This document shows positions 33,497 through 42,645 of a stretch of 64,000 bases of DNA, in pieces. Each line of letters starts with the position of its first letter. Position 1 is the first letter of the stretch. The notes under the pieces were generated by a model. That model worked only from the letters and a program-made list of their open reading frames with translations, was not told the DNA's origin and searched no databases. A program made the translations under genes and the position numbers. Source of the DNA: Planctomycetota bacterium (GTDB lineage Bacteria; Planctomycetota; MHYJ01; WSZJ01); the NCBI GenBank assembly GCA_009773755.1, contig WSZJ01000005.1:1-64000 (forward strand). Direction: 5' to 3'.

Positions 33497-34555
33497 ATGG
33501 CGCTCTTCAGCAAGACCCGCCCGCGGCTGACCGACATGTCCAGCTGCGCCGGCTGAGCGTCGAAACTGGGTCCGGCGGACCTGCACAAGGCCCTGGAAGG
33601 GCTGACGGCGCCGACTGACGCGAACGTTCTCGTGAATGCGGGGACGTTCGACGATGCGGGCGTGTATCGACTGGACGCGGAGCGGGCGCTGGTGCAGACG
33701 GTGGATTTCTTCACGCCGATCGTGGACGACCCGCGGTCGTACGGGCGGATTGCGATCGCCAACGCGCTGTCGGACGTGTACGCGATGGGCGGGCGTCCGA
33801 TCAACGCGCTGAACATCCTGTGCTACCCGATGGAAGCGCTGGGGCACGAAGTGCTGCACGAAATTCTCGCGGGCGGAAACGACAAGTACACGGAAGCGAA
33901 ATGTGTGCTGCTGGGCGGGCACAGCGTGACGGACCAGGAGCTGAAATTCGGCGCGGCGGTGACGGGGCTCGTGCATCCGGACCGGATCTGGACGAACGCC
34001 GGGGCAAAGGCGGGGGATGTGCTGGTGCTGTCGAAGCGGCTGGGAACGGGGATCCTGACGACGGCGCTGAAGGCGAAGAAAATGAGTGAAGCGGACGCGA
34101 AAGAGGTCGTGGCGCAGATGGAGCAACTGAACGCCGGCGGCGTCGCGGCCGCGGAAGGAAAGGAAGTGCACGCGGCAACGGACATCACGGGCTTCGCGCT
34201 GGCGGGGCACGGGTCGGGAATGGCGGAGGCATCAGGCGTGACGCTCGTGATCCAGACGTCGAAGGTTCCCGTGCTGCCTGAGGCCGAGAAATTCGCGGCG
34301 AAAGGGCAGAAAACGCGCGGGGACGTTTCGAATCGCGAGTGGCTCGGCCCGAAGTACCGGACGGCCGCGGGAGTGCGGAAATCGCTCGAGGACATCATGT
34401 TCGACCCGCAGACGTCCGGCGGCCTCTTCTTCAGCGTCCGCCCCGACCACGCCGACGCGCTCGCGCGCGATCTGAAAAAAAACGGGTTCGAATACGCGGC
34501 GATCGTCGGCGAGGTGAAGGCGAAATCGGAGCGGCTGATCGAGTTTGTCCCATGA
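33497..34555 (+). CDS. selD: Selenide, water dikinase SelD, itself a selenoprotein
   Basis: A 352-aa protein read through TGA 33554-33556 as Sec20. Sec occupies the active-site position in SCAGUASKLGP, where other SelD proteins have Cys or Sec (GCxCK or GUxCK type). The rest is typical: AGVYRLDAERALVQTVDFFTPIVDDP, YAMGGRPINALNI, LLGGHSVTDQELKFG and DPQTSGGLFFSV. SelD makes selenophosphate from selenide and ATP, the donor for Sec-tRNA synthesis. GGAGG lies upstream of ATG 33497. A 5-bp stem with a GGC loop follows the TGA at 33569-33581. The TGA overlap (ATGA, 34552-34555) couples it to the next gene. Length is normal for the family. Confidence 0.95.
33569..33581 (+). promoter_or_regulatory. 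Candidate bacterial SECIS hairpin of selD
   Basis: GGTCC-GGC-GGACC forms a perfect 5-bp stem. The loop starts 18 bases after the Sec TGA and begins with GG. This satisfies the usual bacterial SECIS rules: apical loop 16-37 bases downstream, G among its first two bases. Confidence 0.65.
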
Positions 34556-35622
34556 AAGAATGCCTCCTCTACGAGCCCCTTCCCCAGGGGAACATCAAAT
34601 GCAACCTCTGCCAGGTGCGCTGCACGGTGCGCCCGGGCAAGGCGGGGTTCTGCAATACGCGCCTGAACCGCGACGGAAAGCTCTGGTCGCTCATCTACGG
34701 CGTGACGAGCGCGATCGCCGTTGACCCGATCGAGAAGAAGCCGATCAACCACGCGTACCCGGGGACGAAGATCCTCTCGGCGGGAACGCGCGGGTGCAAT
34801 TTCCACTGCCCCGGCTGCCAGAACTGGGAGATCTCCCACGACAAGCCGAGCGAGGACGGCTCGAACCTCGAGAAGATGTCTCCGCTCGAGTCGGTCGAGA
34901 TGGCGATCCGCGAGGGGTGCGACGGGATCTGCTGGACCTATAACGAGCCGACGATCTGGTTTGAGCACACGCTGGAGGCGGCGCAGGAAGCCAGGAAGCG
35001 CGGGCTCTACACCGCCTACATCACCAACGGCTACATCACGCCGGAAGCGCTCAAGATCATCGCCCCGTTCCTCGACATCTACCGCCTCGACCTCAAGGCT
35101 TTCAACCGCAAGGCCTACCACAAGATCAGCGGCGGCCTCGCGCGGTTCGACGAGCTCCTCGCCGTCGCCGAAATGGCGAAGTTCCGCTATCGCATGCACG
35201 TCGAGGTCGTGACCAACGTCACCCCGACCGTGAACGACGACGACGAGCAGCTCAACGGCATGGCGAACTGGATCGCGACGAAGCTCGGCCGGGAGACGCC
35301 CTGGCATGTCACGCGCTTCATCCCCTACCTCGATCTCGCTCACCTGCCGGCGACGCCTGTGAAGCGGCTCGAGGAAGCGCACGCAATCGGGAAGCAGCAC
35401 GGGCTGGAGTACGTGTACGTGGGGAACGTCCACGGTCATCCGCTGGAGAATACGTACTGCCCGAAATGCAGCGCGACGCTCGTCGACAGGTCGGGATACG
35501 AAATTTCGCGGATCCGGATCCGCGATTCGAAATGCCCCGACTGCGGCTACCCGATCTTCGGACGGTGGGAGCGCATGAAGCTGGGAGACGGAAGGCGCTA
35601 CAGCGTTCGCGCCCGCCGATGA
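34552..35622 (+). CDS. amrS: AmrS-like radical SAM protein (AmmeMemoRadiSam type)
   Basis: A 356-aa protein. Residues 15-35 carry a cysteine-rich entry (C17, C20, C24, C34). The radical SAM cluster is C82-x3-C86-x2-C89 in GCNFHCPGCQNWEIS. Core motifs YNEPTIWFEH and YITNGYITPEAL follow, then RLDLKAFN. The C-terminus has a zinc-ribbon-like CPKC...CPDC pair. This is the AmmeMemoRadiSam radical SAM architecture; its partners MEMO1 and AMMECR1 are not in the window. It overlaps selD and lgt by ATGA on both sides, so the three form one operon. The substrate is unknown. Confidence 0.85.
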   Translation: MKECLLYEPLPQGNIKCNLCQVRCTVRPGKAGFCNTRLNRDGKLWSLIYGVTSAIAVDPIEKKPINHAYPGTKILSAGTRGCNFHCPGCQNWEISHDKPSEDGSNLEKMSPLESVEMAIREGCDGICWTYNEPTIWFEHTLEAAQEARKRGLYTAYITNGYITPEALKIIAPFLDIYRLDLKAFNRKAYHKISGGLARFDELLAVAEMAKFRYRMHVEVVTNVTPTVNDDDEQLNGMANWIATKLGRETPWHVTRFIPYLDLAHLPATPVKRLEEAHAIGKQHGLEYVYVGNVHGHPLENTYCPKCSATLVDRSGYEISRIRIRDSKCPDCGYPIFGRWERMKLGDGRRYSVRARR

Positions 35623-36344
35623 GATCGATCCTTTTCGAAATCCTCGGGCTCCCCGTCTACGCCTTCGGCGCCGGGATCGCCATCGCGTTTGCGTTCGCGG
35701 CGTGGCACATCCGCAAGCTCGCGATGAAAGAGGGAATGTTCTTTGTGTTCCAGCCGACCGAATGGACCACGCACTTCAGCCGCGCGCCGCTCGAAATTGT
35801 GAAGATCTGGGAGGGGGGACTGACTTTCTACGGAGGCCTCATCGCGTGTTTCATCACGGTCCCCTTCGTCTTCCGCCACCACAAGATGCCCTTCTGGCCC
35901 GTCGCCGACTGTTTCGCGCCGTCGCTGGCGATCGGTCACGGGATCGTCCGCCTCGGCTGTTTCATGAACGGCTGCTGTTACGGGAAGCCGGCGACGTGGG
36001 GGATCGTGATGCCGGAGGTAGACGCGCTCGCGCGGCAGCCGAGCCAGCTGTACGAATCCGGAGCAGGGATTCTCATCTTCGGATTCCTCCTCTGGCTGCA
36101 CCCGCGCCGCCGCTTCGTCGGCCAGACGATTCTCAGTTACCTGCTCCTCTACGCCGTCTCGCGCTTCCTCATCGAGATGTCGCGGGGCGACGCTGAGCGC
36201 GGGGGCCTGGGGCCCTTTTCAACATCGCAGTGGGTGGCGGTCGGCGTCGCGGTGATCGCGGGGGCGCTGTGGCCGTGGCTGAAGCGGACGCGGGCACGGG
36301 AAGTCGCGACGGAAGAGGGGAACGCCGCGTCGACGGCCGCGTGA
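35619..36344 (+). CDS. lgt: Prolipoprotein diacylglyceryl transferase-like protein
   Basis: A 241-aa polytopic protein, somewhat short for Lgt. The signature region HGIVRLGCFMNGCCYGKP (about residues 107-124) matches the Lgt core; GGLTFYGGLIACF provides the upstream glycine-rich loop and QPSQLYESGAGI the conserved P(S/T)QLYE motif. Lgt attaches diacylglycerol to lipobox cysteines of prolipoproteins at the inner membrane. It is the third gene of the selD operon, an unusual partner. The stop is two bases from the convergent GAF gene. Confidence 0.85.
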   Translation: MRSILFEILGLPVYAFGAGIAIAFAFAAWHIRKLAMKEGMFFVFQPTEWTTHFSRAPLEIVKIWEGGLTFYGGLIACFITVPFVFRHHKMPFWPVADCFAPSLAIGHGIVRLGCFMNGCCYGKPATWGIVMPEVDALARQPSQLYESGAGILIFGFLLWLHPRRRFVGQTILSYLLLYAVSRFLIEMSRGDAERGGLGPFSTSQWVAVGVAVIAGALWPWLKRTRAREVATEEGNAASTAA

Positions 36345-36346
36345 GG

Positions 36347-36823
36347 TTACTTCGCGCCGTTGAGGTGATCGGCGACGATTCTCTCGAGTGCTTTCTGATC
36401 GGTGACGCCGAACGCGCCCACCTGGTGAGAGTCGACATCGAGGACGCCGACGACGCTTCCGTCCTCTCCGCGCACCGGGACGACGATCTCGGAGCGGTCG
36501 CGCGGGTCGCACGCGACGTAGTTGTCGCCGAGGTCCTTGACGTCGCGGACGACGAGAGTCTTCCCGGAGATCGCGGCCTGGCCGCAGGCGCCGTGAAGGC
36601 CGATGGGGGAACACGCAGGCTTGTTGCGCCGCGGACCGAGCGTCATTTCGTCGGCGCCGAGAAAATAAAAGCCGACCCAGGAGAAGGGGCGATGGTCGCC
36701 GAACTCCGCCCAGAGTTCGTCGGAGACGGTCTTCATTCGCTCGGAGAGATCGTCGCCCGGCCGAAGCGCGTTGGAGATTGAGATGTTGACGCGCGTGTAG
36801 CGATTTGCGAGTTCGTGGCTCAC
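36347..36823 (-). CDS. GAF protein, free methionine-(R)-sulfoxide reductase-like
   Basis: A 158-aa single GAF domain. Three cysteines match those of free-Met-(R)-sulfoxide reductase (fRMsr): one in KPACSPIG, one in HGACGQAA and the catalytic one in NYVACDPRDRSEIVVPV. The ACDxxSxSEIVxPL signature is close to complete (RD replaces SN). The reaction reduces free methionine sulfoxide using thioredoxin. A purely sensory GAF is the alternative, but the cysteine pattern favours the enzyme. It stands alone, convergent with lgt. Confidence 0.82.
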   Translation of the reverse strand: MSHELANRYTRVNISISNALRPGDDLSERMKTVSDELWAEFGDHRPFSWVGFYFLGADEMTLGPRRNKPACSPIGLHGACGQAAISGKTLVVRDVKDLGDNYVACDPRDRSEIVVPVRGEDGSVVGVLDVDSHQVGAFGVTDQKALERIVADHLNGAK

Positions 36824-37115
36824 GGGAGCGAACTCTACTCGCGAACGAGCAAGTCAGCAGTGGTGGAAGTGATTTCGGGAAGTGGGGAAACCGAGAGGGT
36901 TCAGGCAAATCCGCGTTGCCCGGCGTCAAAAAGCTGCTCAAAAGTGCAATGCTGCACAAGCTTAAAAATCAGAAAGTCGTAACCCCTTGTGAACAAATGC
37001 TTTGCATCGTCAGCGGAATTATTGATTTTTCGGTCCATAACTTCAAGATTCTTATGGTGTTTTGACCCCCGGATTGCCAACATTCGCCGCTTAATAACCG
37101 ATAGGGAGTGCCTTC
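36824..37115. other. AT-rich gap upstream of the REC-PilZ pair
   Basis: This is the most AT-rich stretch in the window (about 36945-37065). It contains no supported gene. Several TTGACC/TATAAC-like boxes occur but none at correct spacing. It must hold the divergent promoters of the GAF gene and the REC-PilZ pair. Confidence 0.5.
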
Positions 37116-37865
37116 ATGGCAAGAACCGTTCTCGTCGCCGATCCTAACTCGGTCGCAGCCGTTTCCTTCGCGACCCTTCTCCGCGGCACGCCGTACTCTT
37201 TCCAGGGCTCCGTCGCCCACGGGAAAGCGCTCGTCGATGCCGTGTGGCGACTCACTCCCTGGGCCGTTGCCCTCGATCTCTCCCTCCCCGATCATCCCGA
37301 AACTCCCGGCGTCGGCTGGGTCGCCGCCACCGCTCATCTCCGCGAAATCGCTCCGTGGCTCAAGATCGCCGTCACCTGCACGCCCGAAACGCGCAACCTC
37401 GTCCCCGCGGCCCTCGCGGCCGGCGCCTGCGCTTACATCGAGAAACCTTTCGCCCGCGGTGAAATCCTCCAGGCCCTCAATCACCTGCACGCCGACGCGC
37501 CGCCCATGACCTTCTACGTCCGCGCGCGCCGCCTCAGCCGCAAACTCCCCGCACGCTACAGCGCTTCCAACCAGAATCCTCCCACGCGCCACGTCGCCCT
37601 CGTCCAGAACCTGAGCGAAACCGGCGTCTGTCTCAAGAGCGCCGAGGAGATGCCCGTGCGCAGCGTCGTCGCGCTCGAGATCGATCTCCCTGATCGCGTC
37701 GCCATCCGCGGGCGCGCCCAGATCGTCCGCGCTTCCCGCCACGACGACGGCCAGACCGAACACGGCCTCGCCTTCGTCGACCTCGACGCCCCTGCGCGCG
37801 ACCGGCTCAAGCAGTTCATCGCGCGAGCCCTTGCGTCCGAGCAGTATTCCTCGGCCGTGAGCTAG
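37116..37865 (+). CDS. Receiver-like + PilZ domain protein 1
   Basis: A 249-aa protein. Residues 1-125 form a receiver fold: TVLVADPN opens it, the phosphoacceptor aspartate lies in AVALDLSLPDHP and the conserved lysine in AYIEKPF. Residues 140-240 form a PilZ domain (RKLPARYSA, then NLSETGVCLKS, LPDRVAIRGRAQIV), where RxxxR and (D/N)xSxxG bind c-di-GMP; the second motif is NLSETG and the first RRLSRKLPAR. It couples phosphorelay input to c-di-GMP binding. Thirteen bases separate it from a tandem duplicate. Confidence 0.82.
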   Translation: MARTVLVADPNSVAAVSFATLLRGTPYSFQGSVAHGKALVDAVWRLTPWAVALDLSLPDHPETPGVGWVAATAHLREIAPWLKIAVTCTPETRNLVPAALAAGACAYIEKPFARGEILQALNHLHADAPPMTFYVRARRLSRKLPARYSASNQNPPTRHVALVQNLSETGVCLKSAEEMPVRSVVALEIDLPDRVAIRGRAQIVRASRHDDGQTEHGLAFVDLDAPARDRLKQFIARALASEQYSSAVS

Positions 37866-37878
37866 ACGGGAGCCGCGC

Positions 37879-38682
37879 ATGCCGCTCAGCGTCCTGGTCG
37901 CCGATCCTGACGACCGCGCCGCTGTTGCCTTCGGAAGCGCGCTGAGGGGGACCGAGTTCTCCTTCGCCGGAAGCGTCTCGCACGGCAAGGCTCTCCTCGA
38001 CGCGCTCTTCACGTATTCCCCCTGGGCGGTCGCGCTTGACCTCTCTCTCCCGGATCACCCCGCCGCTCCCAACGTGGGCTGGGCCTCGACGGTCCCCCAG
38101 CTGATCGAGATCGCCCCGCAGCTTCGCATGATCGTCACGTTCCGGCCTGAGTTCGCCGGCCTCGTCCCCGGAACCCTCCGCGCCGGCGCGCGTTCCTTCG
38201 CCGAAAAGCCCTCTCTCCGCGAGGAAATCCTGGCCGCACTTCGCCACGCCGGTTCGGAAGCGCCCGCGCAGAAATTCCACGCGCGCTCCCGCCGCATTCC
38301 GCGCCCGCTCGCCCTCCGCTACCGCGTCTCGAGCGGCTCGAATACTTCCGTGACCCGCGTCGGCCTCTCGCGCAACGTGAGCGAGACCGGACTCCTGGCG
38401 AGCGTGACGGAAAAACTGCCGCTGCGAAGCGTCGTCAACGTCGACCTCGAGCTGCCGGACCGCTCGACGATCCGGGGCCGCGGCCAGGTCGTGCGCGACG
38501 CGGGCGCCGCTCCCGGCGCCGCCTTCGACTACGGCGTCGCCCTTTTTGAAATGGACGGCGTCAACCGCGACCGGCTGAAAGACTTCATCGGGCGCGTTCT
38601 CGCGGGAGACCCTTCGGTGTCGACCGACACGCGCCGGATCGCGATCGAACCTGGCCCCGCCGTGCTGCGCTCCGCGCGCTAG
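37879..38682 (+). CDS. Receiver-like + PilZ domain protein 2
   Basis: A 267-aa tandem paralogue of the previous gene, same layout: VLVADPDDRAAVAFG, AVALDLSLPDHPAAP with the acceptor aspartate, SFAEKPSLRE with lysine, then PilZ with RRIPRPLALRYR and NVSETGLLA. The shared phrase AVALDLSLPDHP shows recent duplication. Its TAG stop (38680-38682) interlocks with the TAG of the convergent kinase gene in a single CTAG. Confidence 0.82.
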   Translation: MPLSVLVADPDDRAAVAFGSALRGTEFSFAGSVSHGKALLDALFTYSPWAVALDLSLPDHPAAPNVGWASTVPQLIEIAPQLRMIVTFRPEFAGLVPGTLRAGARSFAEKPSLREEILAALRHAGSEAPAQKFHARSRRIPRPLALRYRVSSGSNTSVTRVGLSRNVSETGLLASVTEKLPLRSVVNVDLELPDRSTIRGRGQVVRDAGAAPGAAFDYGVALFEMDGVNRDRLKDFIGRVLAGDPSVSTDTRRIAIEPGPAVLRSAR

Positions 38683-41603
38683 GCCGGCCGAAGCGTAAGC
38701 CGCAAGCCGTAAAACCTGTATGCGATCGTCGGATGAAACGCCAGACGATAGGCCGACTGAGCGCGTTCAGGAGTGGTAGCCCACGAGCCCCCGCGCATGC
38801 AGCAGTATTCTCGTTGAGGAGCTTCGGGGGCGTTGAGAAGCCACGTCACAACTCCTCCCGCCATGTCCCGGACGCCATACGGAGACTCGTCCACGGAATA
38901 CGTCCCCACCGGAAGCGGCTTCATGCCTGTCGGCACTGACAGATTCGTGTGCGAGTACGTCCCGTCGTAGCGGTCGCCGTACGGGTGGATTCTCGCGTCC
39001 ACTCCCCGGGCCGCCTTCTCCCATTCCTCCTCGTGCAACAGCGAATGCGTCAAGCCGTCCCGCTTCGCGCGCCAACTTGCGTACGCGATGGAGTCCACCC
39101 ATGAAACTCCGAAAACGGGGTACCCCGGGCCTTTCAGAAGGGACTTCGGATCTTCAGCCGATGGCAGCGAGAACCCGGACGCAGTTTCCGCGAAATACCG
39201 CGCTTCTCCTTCGCGAGGCTGTCGCTGGAGCGCCTCCTCCCGCCGGCCCGAGGTCGAGAGGTCGTTAAGGAACTCCAGGTACTCGCCCGCGGTCACGGGA
39301 AAGCGCGCCACGAACGTGTCTTCCGTGACTTTCGACTCCTCCGGGTAGCCGGCCGCGTTTCGGAGACCGCCGAACACGAACGGCCCGCCCGGGACGTAGC
39401 AGAAGCCGGGCGGGATCTCGTCCGGGCGATAGAGGTGGACGTCCTGCGTCCAGGCGCCGCCGCGGTCCACGCGCACCGGGAGCAGCGTCTCCGCAAAGCC
39501 GTCCGCCTTCAGCGTGCAGCGCCAGGATCCCTGCGGCAGCTCGAACTCAACGAGCGGCGTCATTCCGAGACGCTTCATCTCGCCCAGCTGGAGCCGCTTG
39601 TCGCGCTCCTCGTACTGCGCGATCCAGACCTCGGCCCCGCGAATCTCGTGATGAATGCAAGCGCCGGAGTGGCCCCAGCGCACGCCTTCCGGGTGCGTCC
39701 TGACGGCGGGCGTCGGTCGATCTCTGTCCGTGAGCACGAGGTCCGGACGCGCCCGGCCGTCGCGCCAGGGGACCGTGCATTTCTCCGCGATCTCGACGCG
39801 CCACTCCGGGTGGCGAACCGGCTTCAGGCAGTCGCAGCCGTACGCGAACGTCCGGATCGACAGCTTGCCCGGCGCGTCCAGCTTTGCCCGATACCGGCCC
39901 TGCCGGTCGTACGTCTCCAGAGTCCGGCGATTCAGCAGCATCTCCTCGTGGTCCCGCTTCTTCTCAGCCTCCACAAAGCGGTCCAGCAATAGATCGCACT
40001 TACCGTCCAGCGCTTCGACCGAATCCCCATTCACAACCAGCGCCTGCCCGAATTCGGCGGAGGCCGAAGAGAACGCGATGATCCTCTCCTCGCGAAGCCG
40101 CGTGAGACGCTGTTCCGCTTCCCAGAGCGGGCGCTTCTCCTCGATCGGCAAGTGAAGATGGGTCTTTTCGGACAGCTCTTTGACGGCCCTCGATTGCTCC
40201 TCGATCTCGCCCGCCAGAGCGCGGTAGCGCCCGAGCTGCGCCCTCCCTTTCTCGACGCGCTCCCGCGCTTCCTTCTCGGTCCTCTCGCGCTCCTTGACTC
40301 CTTCGAGGAAGAGCTGGATCTCCCGGTGCAATTCCAGGGCGGTCCGGAAGCGGTCTTGCTTGCGGAAAGCCAGCGCCTTGAGGCAGATCGCGTCGAGTTC
40401 CGCAGGAAGAACCGCGGCGGAGGGAGAGTGATTCTTCAGCGCCGTGGACGGAGGCACGATTCCGCCGGCACGGACTTTCCGGAGGATCTCGCGGGGGGTG
40501 CGGCCCTGGAAGGGCGTCCGGAGCGTGAGGATCTGGTAGAGAATCACGCCGAGCGAATAGATGTCGCTGCGCGCGTCGCAATCGCGGATCCAGCCTTCGG
40601 CCTGCTCGGGGGACATATACGCGGGAGTGCCGAGGACTTCGCCGTCGAGGGTCAGCGCGGTCGCCGCCGAGTCACGCGTCGCGGAATGGGAGGTTCCCGA
40701 GGGCGGCAGTGCGATCGTGGCGTCGGGATCGAGCGGCCCGTCCGGGGCCGGCGCTGCGATCTCCGGCGTGTTTTCCCCCTCCGCCCGCCTATCGTCCATC
40801 ACGCGCGCGAGCCCCCAGTCCACGATCAGCACTTCGCCATAGTCCCCCAGCATGACGTTCGCGGGCTTGAGGTCGCGATGGATCACGCCGCGGTCGTGCG
40901 CAAACGCCGCCCCGAGGCAGATGTCCTGGAAGACCTGCAGCAGCTTCGTCCGCGAGTACTCGCTCTTCGCCTGCTCGTCACCGTCTGAAAGCGCCTCCAG
41001 CACCTGCCCGAGATCCCGCCCGCGAACGCGCTTCATCGCAAGGAAGAGTCTTCTGCCGTGCCCACCGAGAGTTCCGAAATCATGCACGGGGACGATATTC
41101 GGATGGTCAAGCCGGCCCGCCAGCTTCGCTTCCCTCACGAACCGCTCGGCGAGCTCCCCGCTGGCTCCGTCGAGCAGCATCTTGATCGCGACCTCGCGTT
41201 CGAGGTTTGCGTCGAATGCCTCGACGACGGTCCCGAGGCCGCCGTGGCCGAGTTCCTTGCCCAGCCGGTAGCGGCCGCCCTCTGCGACTCCGGGCGCCGG
41301 CGAGGACTTCGCGCCATCAATCCCCCTCAGGCCCATCAGGCTGTCCCGCACTGAGCTGTCGACGGACGCCGCGGCCAGCGAGCTCGCCGGGTCGCCGCCG
41401 TGAGAACGAAGCTGGGCGTCCACCATCGCCGAGACCGCGGCGCGCTGGAATTCCTTGAGGTGCCCGCGCTCGAGGAGCATCCGGTCGAGCCGGCGCGCAG
41501 GATCGCTCGTCCACAGGGGCGCACACTCGAGAAGCTGGTCCCGGGAGACGAAATTCATCTGAAGGGCGAGCAGACCGAACAGGAGGTCGGATTCGCGGGG
41601 CAT
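38679..41603 (-). CDS. Ser/Thr kinase-FGE (SUMF1) fusion A
   Basis: A 974-aa soluble protein with four parts. Residues 1-95 are a conserved helical N-domain (RESDLLFGLLALQMNF opening). Residues 112-420 form a Hanks-type kinase: glycine loop GHGGLGTVVEA, Lys141, HRDLKPAN at 242-249, DWG at 262-264, activation segment GTPAYMSPEQAEG. Residues 425-540 form coiled coils (RVEKGRAQLGRYRALAGEIEE), then a beta-rich linker. Residues about 700-974 are an FGE-like domain ending MRGGSWATT...GLRLTLRP. FGE-like domains without the full active-site pair act as binding modules. No membrane span. It starts 7 bases after the GAF-PAS gene, forming an operon. Confidence 0.92.
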   Translation of the reverse strand: MPRESDLLFGLLALQMNFVSRDQLLECAPLWTSDPARRLDRMLLERGHLKEFQRAAVSAMVDAQLRSHGGDPASSLAAASVDSSVRDSLMGLRGIDGAKSSPAPGVAEGGRYRLGKELGHGGLGTVVEAFDANLEREVAIKMLLDGASGELAERFVREAKLAGRLDHPNIVPVHDFGTLGGHGRRLFLAMKRVRGRDLGQVLEALSDGDEQAKSEYSRTKLLQVFQDICLGAAFAHDRGVIHRDLKPANVMLGDYGEVLIVDWGLARVMDDRRAEGENTPEIAAPAPDGPLDPDATIALPPSGTSHSATRDSAATALTLDGEVLGTPAYMSPEQAEGWIRDCDARSDIYSLGVILYQILTLRTPFQGRTPREILRKVRAGGIVPPSTALKNHSPSAAVLPAELDAICLKALAFRKQDRFRTALELHREIQLFLEGVKERERTEKEARERVEKGRAQLGRYRALAGEIEEQSRAVKELSEKTHLHLPIEEKRPLWEAEQRLTRLREERIIAFSSASAEFGQALVVNGDSVEALDGKCDLLLDRFVEAEKKRDHEEMLLNRRTLETYDRQGRYRAKLDAPGKLSIRTFAYGCDCLKPVRHPEWRVEIAEKCTVPWRDGRARPDLVLTDRDRPTPAVRTHPEGVRWGHSGACIHHEIRGAEVWIAQYEERDKRLQLGEMKRLGMTPLVEFELPQGSWRCTLKADGFAETLLPVRVDRGGAWTQDVHLYRPDEIPPGFCYVPGGPFVFGGLRNAAGYPEESKVTEDTFVARFPVTAGEYLEFLNDLSTSGRREEALQRQPREGEARYFAETASGFSLPSAEDPKSLLKGPGYPVFGVSWVDSIAYASWRAKRDGLTHSLLHEEEWEKAARGVDARIHPYGDRYDGTYSHTNLSVPTGMKPLPVGTYSVDESPYGVRDMAGGVVTWLLNAPEAPQREYCCMRGGSWATTPERAQSAYRLAFHPTIAYRFYGLRLTLRPA

Positions 41604-41610
41604 CGGTCGC

Positions 41611-42462
41611 TCACTCCAGCCGCTTCAGCAGGAACGGAAACGGCGGCCGTTCCTCCTCTACCGGAAATGCCTGCCAGGCGCCGTCCAGGACGCGATCGCG
41701 CCATTTGAGAGTGAGGGAGACTTCCTGGCGCTTCGCCGGCGAAGAGCCGCGCACGCTCTCCCAGCGCGCGCGACTGGCGGCATCCATGAGGTCCGCGAGC
41801 GGCTTTCCCTCCAGCTCGGCATTTTTGACGCCCAGAATCTCGCATGCGGACCGGTTGACGAACGCGATGCGGTCGCCGACGTCGACCTTGAGTATCGGTG
41901 TCTTGAGGGTGTCGACGACGTCGCGCAGCGTGTTCTCCGCGGCGGTCCCGGCGTTCGTCAGCACGGAGGCCCGGTTTCCCGGCGCCGCAAGCCGGTCGTG
42001 AACCATGCTGTTGTGCACGGCGTTGGCGAGCTGGTCGGCGAGGATCTCGAAGAACTCGACGTCCTCAGGGGGAAAGGCGTTCTTTCGGCGGCTCTCGAAG
42101 TTCATCACCGCCATGACTTCCTCGTCGACACGGATCGGCACGCACAGCTCGCTTCGAGTGACCGTATAGACCGCGCTGTGATAGTGCAGATCGTTCAGCA
42201 CGTCCTTGGACAGGTATGTGCGCCGCGTCTTCCACGCCTGCCCGAGCAGGCCGGCATCCAGGCTCTGCGTGTACCCGCCGGGATACTTTTCGACGAAGAT
42301 TTCCGGGTCCTCCCCGGCGATCGGCTGGATCGCGTCGACCACGCCGCGGAAGAGCACTTTCGGGTCCAGCGTCGAGGTCGCGACACGGAGAATCCGCAGG
42401 ATGCGGCGAAGCGAAGGGATTCCGATCCGTGACTGGGGCGGCTTGCTCGGCGTGCGGGGCAT
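41611..42462 (-). CDS. GAF-PAS sensor-like protein
   Basis: A 283-aa protein. The GAF domain (about residues 15-155) contains LFRGVVDAIQPIAGEDP, LCVPIRVDEEVMAVMNFES and EDVEFFEILADQLANAVHNS. The PAS domain (about 175-283) contains ILKVDVGDRIAFVNRSACEILG and a C-terminal LKWRDRVLDGAW segment. There is no output domain. ATG 42462 is chosen because the GAF helix begins soon after; the longer open frame is unsupported. It directly precedes kinase A, so it may feed a signal to it. Confidence 0.82.
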   Translation of the reverse strand: MPRTPSKPPQSRIGIPSLRRILRILRVATSTLDPKVLFRGVVDAIQPIAGEDPEIFVEKYPGGYTQSLDAGLLGQAWKTRRTYLSKDVLNDLHYHSAVYTVTRSELCVPIRVDEEVMAVMNFESRRKNAFPPEDVEFFEILADQLANAVHNSMVHDRLAAPGNRASVLTNAGTAAENTLRDVVDTLKTPILKVDVGDRIAFVNRSACEILGVKNAELEGKPLADLMDAASRARWESVRGSSPAKRQEVSLTLKWRDRVLDGAWQAFPVEEERPPFPFLLKRLE

Positions 42463-42645
42463 TTTTCGGGCTCTCCGGTCGGCGACGAGACGGATGCTAA
42501 GCGAAGTTCGGAGAGTCCTTTCGAACTTTCGCGGCGCGAGACGCAGGACGGCCCTGGACCCCCGTCGCGGAGAGGTCCCGTCACCACTTCCCAGTCCGCA
42601 TCCTCCCGGTATGATGTCCGCCCCATATAACTCGGAGCCCCACGG

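Noticed and set aside
38679-38682. Interlocking stop codons (CTAG) of two convergent genes as a regulatory site
   Set aside because: Two TAG stops on opposite strands sharing CTAG is a simple coincidence of convergent genes and needs no special function.
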